64,000 nt of DNA from Sphaerochaeta globosa str. Buddy (GCF_000190435.1 NC_015152.1:254458-318457), one strand, 5' to 3'; positions 1 to 9,364 are shown, counted from the stretch's first letter. Notes: a model not told the origin generated them from the letters alone. Made by a program: numbers and translations.

Positions 1-666
1 GGCTCCTATGCCGTGCTCAAGAGCGCAAAGGAGCACCGGGTGGAGAAGGTGGTGGTCATCTCCACCGACAAGGCGGTGAACCCGACCAACGTGATGGGCG
101 CCACCAAGCGCGTGGTCGAGCTCATGGCTGGCATGCTCAATTCATCGGAGACGGAAATGGTGTGCGTGCGCTTCGGCAACGTGCTGGGAAGCCGTGGGAG
201 CATGCTGCCCCTGTTCATGGAACAGATAAAGGCGGGCGTGCCGATCACCGTCACCCACAAGGACATCATCCGCTACTTCATGGCAATACCCGAGGCCGTG
301 GGCCTTGTGTTCAAGGCGGCTTCGATGGCCAAGGGCGGGGAAGTCATGGTGCTGGACATGGGCCAGCCGGTGAGGATCTACGACTTTGCCGAGAAGCTGG
401 TCAAGTACTACGGCGACGGCCGCAGCCAGGTGATCGTCACGGGCCTCAGACCCGGAGAGAAGCTGTATGAGGAGCTGTTGGCCAACAAGGATACGACCAT
501 AGCCACCGAGGACAAGCTGGTCTTCAAGGCTCAGGTGAGCAACCATGAGCTGTCCGAGCTCACCTTCCTCAACCACTATCTGACAACCTTCCAGAATGGA
601 AACCCTGATGAGATGCTGGCGATGCTGCATCAGTTGGTACCGGAGTTCAATAACCCGAAGATGTAG
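1..666 (+). CDS. CapD/WbpM-type nucleotide-sugar 4,6-dehydratase, 3' part only
   Basis: The frame is already open at base 1, so only the C-terminal ~221 residues are present. The visible part carries the short-chain dehydrogenase features STDKAVNP, then GATKR (the expected YxxxK tyrosine position is replaced, as in WbpM/CapD enzymes), RFGNVLGSRGS and the late motif GLRPGEKLYEEL, which together are diagnostic of the polysaccharide biosynthesis CapD family. Family members convert UDP-GlcNAc to a 4-keto-6-deoxy sugar for surface glycans, usually as a membrane-anchored protein whose transmembrane N-terminus would lie upstream of the window. It converges on the next gene. Product family is sure; exact substrate is not. 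Confidence 0.9.
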   Translation, partial: GSYAVLKSAKEHRVEKVVVISTDKAVNPTNVMGATKRVVELMAGMLNSSETEMVCVRFGNVLGSRGSMLPLFMEQIKAGVPITVTHKDIIRYFMAIPEAVGLVFKAASMAKGGEVMVLDMGQPVRIYDFAEKLVKYYGDGRSQVIVTGLRPGEKLYEELLANKDTTIATEDKLVFKAQVSNHELSELTFLNHYLTTFQNGNPDEMLAMLHQLVPEFNNPKM

Positions 667-722
667 GGTACGAGTACCAGCTGAGGCGATAAAGTGAACA
701 TGGAAAAATCCAATGAGGATGT

Positions 723-1253
723 CTATCTAGGGATACTCGTTAATAGATCAAGTAAGGAGTATTCTCCATTGGGCACGTTTGATATTCTACGGTATTCGAT
801 TATTGAATGAACTAGTATAACCATATCATGAAAATAGCTCTGAACGAAGTCTGTAGATTTTACATTTCGGAAGTGTAAATCCTCTTTGCAAAAAATACTC
901 GGCTTTTTCCTGGACTTCTTAAAGTCTTTATACATATTTTCATTGAAGATGACCAGCATCTCCACCTCTGGAGCTGTAATGATGTTAATGACATCAACCT
1001 TGTGCTCATATGCTCTACTGAGTTTGAATCGCTCTTTTCTTGAATCCAGTATTCGCAGGACTGTTATCTTTTCAGAAAATCCCTTTCTTAAATAACGCTG
1101 TTCGAAAGACTTAGCGTCTCTGCAACGGATTATCTTTTCCTCAAGTAATTGGCTACGACTAAAGATTAACTTCTCAGCATCCAGTAGTTTTTCAATGATG
1201 ACTTGTTCAGCTGACCCTTCGCAAATACAGGCGATATATTTTGATAGTTCCAT
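723..1253 (-). CDS. Small partner protein of the adjacent AAA ATPase
   Basis: No family could be named with certainty. The protein begins MELSKYIACICEGSAEQ, which resembles the first acidic motif (EG..E) of TOPRIM-like or RloB-like nucleases, and contains a later ILRILDSRKERF stretch that could hold a second acidic residue. I prefer the ATG at 1253, which lies 2 nt beyond the ATPase stop codon, over an in-frame upstream start at 1289 that would overlap the ATPase gene. The tight spacing says the two are translated together. An ATPase plus small nuclease-like partner is the architecture of AbiL-, PARIS- and OLD-type anti-phage modules; here that is inference from arrangement. Confidence 0.6.
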   Translation of the reverse strand: MELSKYIACICEGSAEQVIIEKLLDAEKLIFSRSQLLEEKIIRCRDAKSFEQRYLRKGFSEKITVLRILDSRKERFKLSRAYEHKVDVINIITAPEVEMLVIFNENMYKDFKKSRKKPSIFCKEDLHFRNVKSTDFVQSYFHDMVILVHSIIEYRRISNVPNGEYSLLDLLTSIPR

Positions 1254-1255
1254 CC

Positions 1256-2407
1256 CTACATCTCGGTACTGGTTTTTAGCAGTATACATCTCAATTGCTT
1301 ATAGGATTCATACAATGGAACGGTTCCCTCCAGGAACCCACTCTGGTATGCATCACTCTTCTTGATATCATTGCGTTTGAGAATCTTTGAAAGATTTTCA
1401 ACAGTAATACCTGATTTGTTCCTTACGATATAAATATTGTCATTTGCATTGAATTCATCCAACAACTCAGCGTAGTGTGTGGAGAATACCAGTACTGCTC
1501 CCTTTGGATTGATCTGTTGGTCCATGTAGAAACGAATCAACGTTGATACAATCTCTTTGTTGAAATGGTTCTCCATCTCATCAATAAGTACATAGCCTCC
1601 AGTTCTGAAGGATTTTAAAGCCTGCATGAAGGTGTTAATACCTTTGATGGTCCCTGATGAGAGGTATCGGTTGAGTTCAGATGGCTGGTTTAGAAGGATT
1701 TCTTCTTTTCCCTTGAACTTCAGATGGATAGACGATTCCTTCTGCTGGCCATCTCTGGACAAGTATTCGATGCTGGGATCGAAGAAGGCAATCAGAGCCG
1801 GTGGGATATCAGAACTCAACCCAAGCAGATTACTGTTTGTATAGCGCAGCATATCAATTACAACCATTTTCTCTGCCAATTGTTTGTTGACGGCTACCAT
1901 AATGCTTACATCGTCAAGAAGAAACTTTTCCTGAGTATCCCGGACTAATTCAGGATAACCAGCAGAGAAATCGAACAATGCTTTCTTCGCCTTGATGCTG
2001 GCCGCAGGCTTTCGGCACAGCGTTTCTTCAACAATACTCAACCGACCTTCCTTTTTCCTTATGACCGTATGAAGCTTATAGACAGCATCCGTAGGAGCGT
2101 GGAAATACATGGTGAACATCACACGGTTGCAATCAGAAAGACCATCGAAGATTTCCAGGCAATCAATAGAGTTGATAGGTTCATTATTCAACAAGCGTAA
2201 GGCAAACATCAGTACTTTCAAGAGCGTGGTTTTCCCTGAGGCATTAATACCAATAATTGACAGTACAGTATTCTGATAGTAGGTTGAGAAGAGATTGTAC
2301 AGTGATTCTTTTGCATCAGAAGAGACTCGTTGGAGTGCAAGGAAATCAAACTCCAAATCCGAAGAAAATAAAGGTAACCCAGAAGCAACAACCTTCAGTA
2401 CTTTCAT
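1256..2407 (-). CDS. AAA (AAA_15/21-type) ATPase, putative defence module
   Basis: The protein has an N-terminal Walker A (GINASGKTT, about residue 50), a long middle region, and a C-terminal Walker B (GGYVLIDEMENHFNKE) followed by a switch-like STHYAELL, the standard order of SMC/ABC-like ATPases of the OLD/RecF type. The chosen ATG at 2407 has GGAG eight bases upstream; the frame is open a further 24 codons without a better site. It is the first gene of a two-gene unit with the small protein at 723-1253. Such ATPases sense or regulate a toxic effector in phage-defence pairs, but no specific known system is recognised here. Confidence 0.8.
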   Translation of the reverse strand: MKVLKVVASGLPLFSSDLEFDFLALQRVSSDAKESLYNLFSTYYQNTVLSIIGINASGKTTLLKVLMFALRLLNNEPINSIDCLEIFDGLSDCNRVMFTMYFHAPTDAVYKLHTVIRKKEGRLSIVEETLCRKPAASIKAKKALFDFSAGYPELVRDTQEKFLLDDVSIMVAVNKQLAEKMVVIDMLRYTNSNLLGLSSDIPPALIAFFDPSIEYLSRDGQQKESSIHLKFKGKEEILLNQPSELNRYLSSGTIKGINTFMQALKSFRTGGYVLIDEMENHFNKEIVSTLIRFYMDQQINPKGAVLVFSTHYAELLDEFNANDNIYIVRNKSGITVENLSKILKRNDIKKSDAYQSGFLEGTVPLYESYKQLRCILLKTSTEM

Positions 2408-2656
2408 AAGCCACTCCATATAAAACCAAACTATATGGTTATATACTTCGATTATTACATGAAAATCACAGTATGGCAATATTATAAACGTGAAATCTGT
2501 TTTTAATATTTGAAGTCTTCTTTGCTGGATTTCTTGAGAATAGCAATTCTCTCTGTATTGAGACCATAAAGGAGTAGCTGGTCTACTCCATGCATGAGAG
2601 TAGTTATAGCCTGATTGTCGTTGTGATGTGGAATATCATCGGCAGGCTCTCTCCTT

Positions 2657-3271
2657 CTAATAGCGTTCCATCAGAAAATCACAGCGATCACCGCCCTTGC
2701 CCAATGTCTGTGTTCGGGTAAACCGTATCCCTGACACATTGCCGTACACATAGTCATCGTTCTCGCAGAATAGAGGGGTCAGCTCCGGACAACCCAATTC
2801 CAAGCAATACTTGCAATAGGGGCACTTCAGGATATCCATCCGGGCACTATGCTTTTCTGTTAGATAGAATTTCTGCTGGAAACCGGAAGCCTGACCAAAA
2901 AATTTCTTGCATAGGATGGGAAAAAAACCAATAAAAAGGCGGCTTGAGCCCGGTAAACGCATAAGCTTTGCCAAAGTCTTGGCTGCCCTCAGGCCCCCTG
3001 TCTTCATCCCGGCCTGCATGATGGGCATTGCATCCAGGGGATGTTCTTTCATCAGCGTTGTATACAGGGCCACACCGATAAAGATATTCTTTTCGGTGTG
3101 AAACCTCACCTTCTTCGGGTCGCCTTTATAGGTTTCACGAAGCTTTTCATACAGCATAGCTGCCTGATCCCAAAGACCTGACGAAGAAGCTTCCCCGTAA
3201 CGGGAAACCATCTCCTGTCGAACCCATTTGAAAAGAGGACTAGCTGACAGTACCTTCAAACCTGGTTGCAT
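2657..3271 (-). CDS. L-2-amino-thiazoline-4-carboxylic acid hydrolase-like protein
   Basis: The C-terminal half has the cysteine-rich core ILKCPYCKYCLELGCPEL and ends with GKGGDRCDFLMERY; the terminal GGD-CDF signature is characteristic of the ATC-hydrolase family (PF14196). The family name comes from a Pseudomonas enzyme that opens L-ATC toward L-cysteine; most bacterial members have no tested activity. ATG at 3271 is preferred because GGAG stands 7 nt upstream; a TTG at 3289 is in frame. It follows the hexosaminidase gene by about 50 nt on the same strand and may be the last gene of that operon, though a metabolic link is not obvious. Confidence 0.72.
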   Translation of the reverse strand: MQPGLKVLSASPLFKWVRQEMVSRYGEASSSGLWDQAAMLYEKLRETYKGDPKKVRFHTEKNIFIGVALYTTLMKEHPLDAMPIMQAGMKTGGLRAAKTLAKLMRLPGSSRLFIGFFPILCKKFFGQASGFQQKFYLTEKHSARMDILKCPYCKYCLELGCPELTPLFCENDDYVYGNVSGIRFTRTQTLGKGGDRCDFLMERY

Positions 3272-3323
3272 CAGTACGCTCCAAAGCAAACACTATCATG
3301 AAAACAACAGGAAATGAACACTC

Positions 3324-4805
3324 TTAGGAGAGAGCAATACCAGCTTTCTTGCTGTTTCGCTTCACTCTTCGCCTACGCTTGTACCGTTGGAGTACAGAGA
3401 TGATGAAGCAACTGTTCCACTGCTTTCTGGGTGTGATATGTGTCTCAGGCGGGAGAAATTGCTCACCATACCGGCCAAATATATCCACAAACCGACGATA
3501 GTCATGCTGGCCTTGGTGTGTCCAAAAGGACTCGGCACCTGCAATCAGGCGTGGGAACAGATGCAAGTCCCTCTCTGCTCGAGTACAGATGTACTCGGTC
3601 CACAGCATGAGCTCTGCACCGAACAGATTTGCATCCTTTTCAGTTTGCAATTGCTTGCCATAGCGATAGACCACCTGTAGGGGAAGCAATGTATGGTCCA
3701 TATCCAGATACGTATGGAAATAGTCACTCATAATCGCAGGGTGCTCTGATAAGGAGGCATCCAGCAGCGGGTTCCACACCTGCGTGATGATATTCTTGTT
3801 ATAATCTTGGTCCAGGTAATCGTTGTAGAGGATTACCTGTTTTCCCAGGCTTGCCGCATGCATAGTCATTTCGTTGCAAAACCATCGCAGCAAGGCTTTC
3901 TCATCGGATAAGAGCAGTGCTTTTTTTCTCTTCTGGCAGTCAGGGCAGGCGACCCAACGGTCCAGGGGAATCTCATCGCCCCCCAAATGGATGTAGGGGG
4001 CAGGGAAGAGGGAGGCTATCTCAGTAATGACAGTTTTCACGAAAGCAAGGGCTTCGTCCTTTCCCACACACAGAATGTCTGGGAAAATGCCTTCTCCCTT
4101 GGGAACGGTGAACGGTCCTCCCGTGCAGCTGAGCTTGGGATAGGCAGCAAGAGCGGCGGTGAAGTGTCCGGGCATGTCGATCTCGGGGACGACCATAATC
4201 TGCCTGTCTTGTGCATACGCTACCAGGTCTCTGATCTCTTGCTTTGAATACCTGCCCGATTCCTCTTCTCCTAGGTTAGGAAAGCAATCCAGTGCGATTC
4301 TCCACCCTTGGTCATCGCTGACATGCAGGTGCAGTACATTTATTTTACAGGAAGCGAGGATGTCGATGATCCTCCGAATCTCCTCAACCGGACAGAAGGA
4401 CCTGGCTACATCCAGCATGAAAGCGCGCCAATGCAGGGCGGGAGCATCCTGGATACGGCAACAGGGAATGGCGTGGGGATAGGCAAGAAAGAGCTGACGC
4501 AGTGTCTGCACTGCGTAGAATATCCCTTTCAAATCCTGCGCTTCAATCCTGCATCCGCAAGGTTGCAGTTCCAAGCGATATGCTTCTTCATCTTTCAGGT
4601 CTATTGCCTTTGCAATGGTCAGGTTGGGTGACCGCTCACCCTTTTCTGCCTCAACACCAAGGTACTCCTTGACGTAGTGCAGTACGTGCTCGGTGTCAAA
4701 CACAGGGTCAAGCGCTACAACCAAGGACGAGGGGTGCATGTATGTACCATTGAGCATTGCTATGGCACCTGAAGGATAGGGAATGAGAGGGAGCTTTTCT
4801 GTCAT
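3324..4805 (-). CDS. Beta-N-acetylhexosaminidase, glycoside hydrolase family 20
   Basis: A 493-residue GH20 enzyme: an N-terminal alpha/beta GH20b domain (about 1-120) is followed by the TIM barrel that starts at HWRAFMLDVARSFCP. The catalytic Asp-Glu pair is visible in IHLGGDEIP, the motif that promotes substrate-assisted hydrolysis through the N-acetyl group. HVSDDQGWRI is another family hallmark. No signal peptide is seen, so it probably acts in the cytoplasm on imported chito-oligosaccharides or other GlcNAc/GalNAc glycosides. It is cotranscribed with the upstream permease genes (10-nt gap), which supports intracellular cleavage after uptake. Confidence 0.93.
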   Translation of the reverse strand: MTEKLPLIPYPSGAIAMLNGTYMHPSSLVVALDPVFDTEHVLHYVKEYLGVEAEKGERSPNLTIAKAIDLKDEEAYRLELQPCGCRIEAQDLKGIFYAVQTLRQLFLAYPHAIPCCRIQDAPALHWRAFMLDVARSFCPVEEIRRIIDILASCKINVLHLHVSDDQGWRIALDCFPNLGEEESGRYSKQEIRDLVAYAQDRQIMVVPEIDMPGHFTAALAAYPKLSCTGGPFTVPKGEGIFPDILCVGKDEALAFVKTVITEIASLFPAPYIHLGGDEIPLDRWVACPDCQKRKKALLLSDEKALLRWFCNEMTMHAASLGKQVILYNDYLDQDYNKNIITQVWNPLLDASLSEHPAIMSDYFHTYLDMDHTLLPLQVVYRYGKQLQTEKDANLFGAELMLWTEYICTRAERDLHLFPRLIAGAESFWTHQGQHDYRRFVDIFGRYGEQFLPPETHITPRKQWNSCFIISVLQRYKRRRRVKRNSKKAGIALS

Positions 4806-4815
4806 ATGAATGGTG

Positions 4816-5646
4816 TTATTCCTTTAATGCCCCGGCTGCAAAGCCTTGGGCAATTTTGTCTTTGAAAATCAGATAGAAGACGATCATCGGCACCGTGCCG
4901 ATAACCAATGCAGCAAACTGCAGGCCGTAATCACGGGACATTCCGCCGGCAAAGCTGTTGATCCCGACCGGCAGTGATCGTACGGTAAGGTCGCTGGTCA
5001 ACGTCAGGACCAGAATGAATTCATTCCAGTTCCCCAAGAAGGTATAGATGAACATGGTGGAGATAATGGGGGTGGCAACTGGAATGATTATGTTCATGAA
5101 TACCTGAAAGAACGTGGCCCCATCGATGATGGCCGACTCCTGCATGGCATCGGGAATCCCTTTGATATACGTGGTAGCAAGAAATACCTGAAACGGGAGG
5201 CCGAAGGCAATATAGGGCAGAATTACTCCCAACCGGGTATTAGAAAGGCCCAGCCTTGTCTCCATGATGAACAAGGGAACAATTACCGAGTGTACGGTAA
5301 TGAGCAGTCCCAACGTATAGAGCAGGGAGACGAAGCGGCTGCTTTTGTAATGGAACTTGGAGAGGGCATAGCCGCTGCTCATGGCAAAGAACACGGTAAA
5401 GAACGTGGCAACCAGGGAGTAGATGGTACTGTTGACGAAGTAAATGCCCAAATGCCCCTGTGTCCAGGCAAGGATGAAATTCTGTACATACCACGTAAGA
5501 GGCGGGGAAAGCGGATGGCGTACGATCAGGGCATGCGGCTTGAAGGCACTGAGAATCATCCATGCCAAGGGGATGATCGTAAGCAAGGTGAAGGTAATCA
5601 TCAGTACATAGGAGAGGATTTTTCCCAAGGTAATGGTTTTTTTCAT
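4816..5646 (-). CDS. Carbohydrate ABC transporter permease, MalG-type
   Basis: 276 residues with about six hydrophobic segments and the permease EAA loop (MQESAIIDGATFFQVFMNIIIPVATP, between roughly residues 180 and 210), the site that docks on the ATPase. The N-terminus ITLGKILSYVLMITFTLLTIIPLAWMILSAFK is typical of the second permease (MalG/CUT1) of sugar importers. It lies 9 nt after the MalF-type partner. No ATP-binding subunit gene is in the operon, so a shared MsmK/UgpC-like ATPase elsewhere in the genome is presumed. Confidence 0.93.
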   Translation of the reverse strand: MKKTITLGKILSYVLMITFTLLTIIPLAWMILSAFKPHALIVRHPLSPPLTWYVQNFILAWTQGHLGIYFVNSTIYSLVATFFTVFFAMSSGYALSKFHYKSSRFVSLLYTLGLLITVHSVIVPLFIMETRLGLSNTRLGVILPYIAFGLPFQVFLATTYIKGIPDAMQESAIIDGATFFQVFMNIIIPVATPIISTMFIYTFLGNWNEFILVLTLTSDLTVRSLPVGINSFAGGMSRDYGLQFAALVIGTVPMIVFYLIFKDKIAQGFAAGALKE

Positions 5647-5655
5647 TGCTTCTCC

Positions 5656-6543
5656 CTACTCGAACCGACGTTCAAATTTCCTGCTGATGTATTGCAGGAT
5701 AAGAATCAAACCAACTGCCAACAGGACAATAATCATCGAGGCGGCACTGCCGAAGCCGTATTTGTAATACTTGAAGGTGTTGATATACATGTAGATGGCG
5801 ATCACTTCGGTGAAATGCGCGGGCCCGCCACCGGTCATGGAATAAATGAGGTCGAAAGCCTTCAGGCTTCCCGAGATGGCAAAGATGGCAGTGGTAGCGA
5901 TGGTGCCCACCATGCTGGGAAGAATGATTCTTCTGAGCATCTGCGATTCGCTTGCCCCATCGATTTGTGCCGCTTCCAGGAGGGAAGGTGTCATTTTCTG
6001 CAGGTTTGCATAGAAAATAATCATATACGTTCCGGTATGCATCCAAAGCAGGACAAAGAGTATGGGGTAAATAGCCATTTGCTGGTTTTCGAATATCCGC
6101 ATGACATACTGGCTTTCGCCCGTCAATTTTCTGATTATGGCTACCACCATTCCCGATGCTGAAAATATCTGATTCCACAAGAGGGCAACCACAACCGGGG
6201 AGATGGTAATGGGTAAGAAAATCATGGTCTGGTAGAACTTGCCGTTACGGACCATGTTCCGGTGTAAGAGGAATGCCAAGAGAAAGCCCAAGGGGATCTG
6301 GCCGAACACCGAGACGGCTACGATCAAAAGGTTGTTTCTCAGGGAGTGACGAAAGACTTCGTCGCCGATGATCTTCGCATAGTTATCCAACCCGATAAAC
6401 GCAGGCTTTCCATACCCTCCGAAGGAGGTGAAGCTCAACGAGAAGCTGTAGGCCACCGGAAAAATGATGATTGCGGCGAACAGAAGCAGACCCGGGGCCA
6501 GCAGGATATAGTAACTCATCCGTTTTTGTTGTGAGAAAGTCAT
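5656..6543 (-). CDS. Carbohydrate ABC transporter permease, MalF-type
   Basis: 295 residues, multiple membrane segments, and the EAA loop LLEAAQIDGASESQMLRRIILPSM near residue 200. The start MTFSQQKRMSYYILLAPGLLLFAAIIIFP is the usual opening of CUT1 MalF-type permeases. It forms the membrane channel with the product of the next gene and receives substrate from the binding protein encoded upstream. A stable hairpin (6565-6596) separates it from the binding-protein gene. Confidence 0.93.
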   Translation of the reverse strand: MTFSQQKRMSYYILLAPGLLLFAAIIIFPVAYSFSLSFTSFGGYGKPAFIGLDNYAKIIGDEVFRHSLRNNLLIVAVSVFGQIPLGFLLAFLLHRNMVRNGKFYQTMIFLPITISPVVVALLWNQIFSASGMVVAIIRKLTGESQYVMRIFENQQMAIYPILFVLLWMHTGTYMIIFYANLQKMTPSLLEAAQIDGASESQMLRRIILPSMVGTIATTAIFAISGSLKAFDLIYSMTGGGPAHFTEVIAIYMYINTFKYYKYGFGSAASMIIVLLAVGLILILQYISRKFERRFE

Positions 6544-6564
6544 GACGCTCCTCGTGTTCCAAGG

Positions 6565-6596
6565 AAGGCTCTATCCCCGATTGGGGAAAGAGCCTT
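6565..6596 (-). promoter_or_regulatory. Intercistronic stem-loop between binding-protein and permease genes
   Basis: Arms AAGGCTCT (6565-6572) and AGAGCCTT (6589-6596) pair perfectly, and an inner TCCCC/GGGGA pair closes a 4-nt loop. No T-run follows on the minus strand, so it is less a terminator than a processing or attenuation hairpin that would leave the binding-protein message more abundant than the permease message. The second transporter operon in this window has one in the same place. Confidence 0.65.
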
Positions 6597-6607
6597 GCAC
6601 TAGATTT

Positions 6608-7912
6608 CTACCGACCGATGGCTGTGACCATGGCTTCGAGTTCCTGGGCGACCTGCTTGGGCGTCTTGGTACCAAACATCATGTTCTGAAGGTTGATATT
6701 GAACGTTCCAATGGGTTCTGCAGCAAGCACGGAATCCATGACATAGCCCATGGGGACCTTGCCTGCATAGGCTACCAGCTTCTGGATCATGGGATCAGCA
6801 TCCTTGGGCTCGTCAAGCTTGTAGGCGGGCAATCTGCCGAATCTCTGCCTGATCGCTGAGCCTTCAGGACCGGAGTAGAACCATATCCACTTCCATGCCG
6901 CTTCCGACTCTGCCTTGTTGAGCTTTGCGTTCATGCCGAAGCCCTGGCCTGCAGTCGCCGAAGTGGAAAGGCTTTGGCCTTTCTGGTTGGGGACGTCGGG
7001 GAATGACTCAAGACTCATGTATGCCTTCTGCTCGACAGTGAGTTCTCCGATCATGTTGTTCACCGTCCAACCGCCGTCGATGAAGTACACAGCCTTTTCC
7101 TGGACAAAGTCATCCAATCCTTGGCCGTAGGCCAGTTGGTTTGTTCCCGGTGAGAGCATTTCCTTGTCGGTGAGCTCTTTGATAATTTCCATGGCATACA
7201 CAAATTCGGGGTCGTCAAAGCGAGCCTGACCGGCAATAGCTTTGTCGAACCATTCCAAGCCGCAGGTTCTCTCAACCAGCATACCTGCTACGCAGGACTG
7301 CATGGGCCAAGCATCCTTATTGGCGATGGAAATGGGAATAAGACCTGCTGCCCTGATTTTGGGTCCCTGTGCCAACAGCTCTTCATAGGTCTTGGGAAGG
7401 GTGAGACCCAGTTCCTTCAACAGGCGGTTGTTGGTAAACATGATCGAGGTAATGCTGATGTCCTCGGGCAGTTCCCAGATCTCTCCGTTCTTGCCTTGGC
7501 CTTGCATTGCCATATCAGCAAACTCGTCCTCGTGTCCTGCAAGGTAGGGGCGCAAGTCCTGTACCAAGCCTGCATTCGTAACCTGGCTTGTTCTCTCGCC
7601 GGGGTACAGCAGTACGACATCGGGCAATTGGCCGCTCATCGCCATGGTTTGCAGCTTGTCATGGAACGCTTCGCCATAGCCATACTCAAAGGTGAGCTTG
7701 ATATTCGGATTGGCCTTTTCAAACACATCCACCAGATACTGGAAATTGGGAGCGGTGGTTTTATCCGTCTGATCGAGGAAATGATATACAGACAAGGTGG
7801 TGACACCATCCCCTGCATCCTTTGCTTGTTCTTTGGTCCCAGCTGCAAACAGCATGAGTGGAACCAAGAACAATGCGATGAAAACCATGCTGAGCAATCG
7901 TTTCATGTTCAT
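6608..7912 (-). CDS. Sugar ABC transporter substrate-binding protein (family 1)
   Basis: The precursor starts MNMKRLLSMVFIALFLVPLMLFAAGTKEQ, a clear export signal with an AxA-like cleavage region and no lipobox cysteine. The ATG at 7912 is chosen because AGGAGG is 6 nt upstream; an in-frame frame extension to 7954 has no such site. The mature part shows the type-1 extracellular binding fold (TTLSVYHFLDQT, DVVLLYPGERT, and a late SLSTSATAGQGFGMNAK segment). It probably captures GlcNAc-containing oligosaccharides, inferred from the downstream GH20 enzyme. First gene after the ROK regulator. Confidence 0.92.
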   Translation of the reverse strand: MNMKRLLSMVFIALFLVPLMLFAAGTKEQAKDAGDGVTTLSVYHFLDQTDKTTAPNFQYLVDVFEKANPNIKLTFEYGYGEAFHDKLQTMAMSGQLPDVVLLYPGERTSQVTNAGLVQDLRPYLAGHEDEFADMAMQGQGKNGEIWELPEDISITSIMFTNNRLLKELGLTLPKTYEELLAQGPKIRAAGLIPISIANKDAWPMQSCVAGMLVERTCGLEWFDKAIAGQARFDDPEFVYAMEIIKELTDKEMLSPGTNQLAYGQGLDDFVQEKAVYFIDGGWTVNNMIGELTVEQKAYMSLESFPDVPNQKGQSLSTSATAGQGFGMNAKLNKAESEAAWKWIWFYSGPEGSAIRQRFGRLPAYKLDEPKDADPMIQKLVAYAGKVPMGYVMDSVLAAEPIGTFNINLQNMMFGTKTPKQVAQELEAMVTAIGR

Positions 7913-7958
7913 AGTAATCCTCCTAATATCGTATCCTTCACAGGAAGGAATCATCGAC

Positions 7959-9125
7959 TTACGCTAACAGATGGAATAGGGGAAGCACTTTCTGTGTTGC
8001 ATAGTCCGAAAGTGGTTCCAGGTTCATCAACACTTTGTCCAGTACCAGAGCCGCTGCTCCGAAGGAGACGGCTTGGTAGCCCAGGGACGAGAACTGTATC
8101 TGCGTTCCCCCGTCACTGTGGTCCAGCGAGTTTGCCCGAAGGGCATAGCGCAGCATATCGGGCATGCTGGTTTCGATGGCCTCTACATTGCCTCCGATAA
8201 AGACATGCGCGATATCCAGCGTGTTGATCAGAAATGCCAGGTTCTCACACAATTCACCCAGGTATGCCTGTAGCGCTTCCTTGTTCTCGGTAACTGAGAT
8301 AGTTCTGTCCACCACCACTTGCTCTGAGGAGTTGAGGTCGCGGTTGAGTACGCTCTTGAACTCTCCTGCCCGGTTGTTGCTGCCCCGATAGATTTTCCCG
8401 TCGAAGCCGAAACCAAGGCCCACCGTCGGCCTTGCAAGGCCGGTGTGTACGTCGTAGGCTTTCCAGAACTCGATGAGGACGAACAGGAAGTTGCGAAGTT
8501 TCCGCTTTCGTTGGAATATGACTTCCCCCCATGCTCCACAGTTGGCATCGTTTTCCAAGAAAACGGGGAAGGGGAAGGCCGAGGCAACTTCACCATAGAA
8601 GTCAAAGGGCTTGTTGAAGTCCAGCGATACGGAGCGGATAATTACTTGCCGCTGGGCATCTACTATGCCTGAGAAGCCTATTCCGACTCCCAACAAGTGA
8701 CGTCCATCGTGATTCAGCCGCTGGGTGATACTCTCTATGAACGACAATAGCTCAGCCTTGAAGGTTTTGGCTGTGAAGCCTTTGGGCTGTGTCTCTGAGA
8801 ACAGTACGTTGCCTTCCAAGTCGATGGAGAGGGCGGTATAGGAGTCCGACCGGATCTCAATGCCGATAACATGGAAGTACTCCTTGTTCAGCGTAATGCC
8901 GATAGCCCTTCTTCCGCCTTTCGGACCGGGATCTATGGTTTCATTCTCCCTGACAATCCCGCGCTGCATGAGGTCGACAACAATGTTGGAGACTGAAGAG
9001 CGGTTGAGCCCCAAACGAGAAGCAAGCTCGGCCCTGCTGAGTTCATCCTCTATCCACAGGCGATGAATGATGCGGGAGGAATTTATGAGTCTGGTTCTGT
9101 GAGGACTGTCCATGGACAACTCCAA
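7959..9125 (-). CDS. ROK-family transcriptional regulator (NagC/XylR-like)
   Basis: An N-terminal winged helix (SRAELASRLGLNRSSVSNIVVDLMQRG, about residues 28-55) precedes a ROK sugar-kinase-like domain with GVGIGFSGIVD and LENDANCGAWGE. The regulator-type ROK proteins bind a sugar ligand but do not phosphorylate it. The gene is the first of the GlcNAc-oligosaccharide operon, so it likely represses that operon and itself. The zinc-binding cysteine cluster common in NagC and ROK kinases is not evident. ATG at 9125 or the internal ATG at 9113 are both possible. Confidence 0.9.
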   Translation of the reverse strand: MELSMDSPHRTRLINSSRIIHRLWIEDELSRAELASRLGLNRSSVSNIVVDLMQRGIVRENETIDPGPKGGRRAIGITLNKEYFHVIGIEIRSDSYTALSIDLEGNVLFSETQPKGFTAKTFKAELLSFIESITQRLNHDGRHLLGVGIGFSGIVDAQRQVIIRSVSLDFNKPFDFYGEVASAFPFPVFLENDANCGAWGEVIFQRKRKLRNFLFVLIEFWKAYDVHTGLARPTVGLGFGFDGKIYRGSNNRAGEFKSVLNRDLNSSEQVVVDRTISVTENKEALQAYLGELCENLAFLINTLDIAHVFIGGNVEAIETSMPDMLRYALRANSLDHSDGGTQIQFSSLGYQAVSFGAAALVLDKVLMNLEPLSDYATQKVLPLFHLLA

Positions 9126-9161
9126 TACGTAGTTTGTTTGTTTTTGTACTAACCTAAACTC

Positions 9162-9189
9162 AGTATAGAAGCATGAAAACGTAAGTCAA
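9162..9189 (-). promoter_or_regulatory. Promoter of the ROK-transporter operon
   Basis: On the minus strand TTGACT (9184-9189) and TATACT (9162-9167) are 16 nt apart, a good sigma-70 type promoter. Just downstream, between -10 and the start codon, lies an AT-rich tract with repeated TTTG/CAAA words (about 9130-9155) that is a plausible ROK operator. Confidence 0.65.
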
Positions 9190-9364
9190 GAAGAATAACA
9201 TGTATAAATAATATAAGGATTTAAAGATAACTTGGACTAACACAAAGTGAAATGAAAGTGAAAAATGAGATATTGCGAGGGCCAAATACCTACGGGAGTA
9301 GGAGCAGCGAGCTGGACGTAAGAAGGGTGGTAAGTGTTGAAGGCCAGCGATATGATGGGTTGCT

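Noticed and set aside
2505-2656. Possible C-terminal coding fragment on the minus strand between the ATPase and hydrolase genes
   Set aside because: A ~50-codon open stretch ending KKSSKEDFKY exists, but it has no start codon with a ribosome site and no recognisable family.
5290-6162. 290-codon plus-strand open frame
   Set aside because: It lies antisense to two well-supported permease genes, has low-complexity polar composition and no ribosome site.
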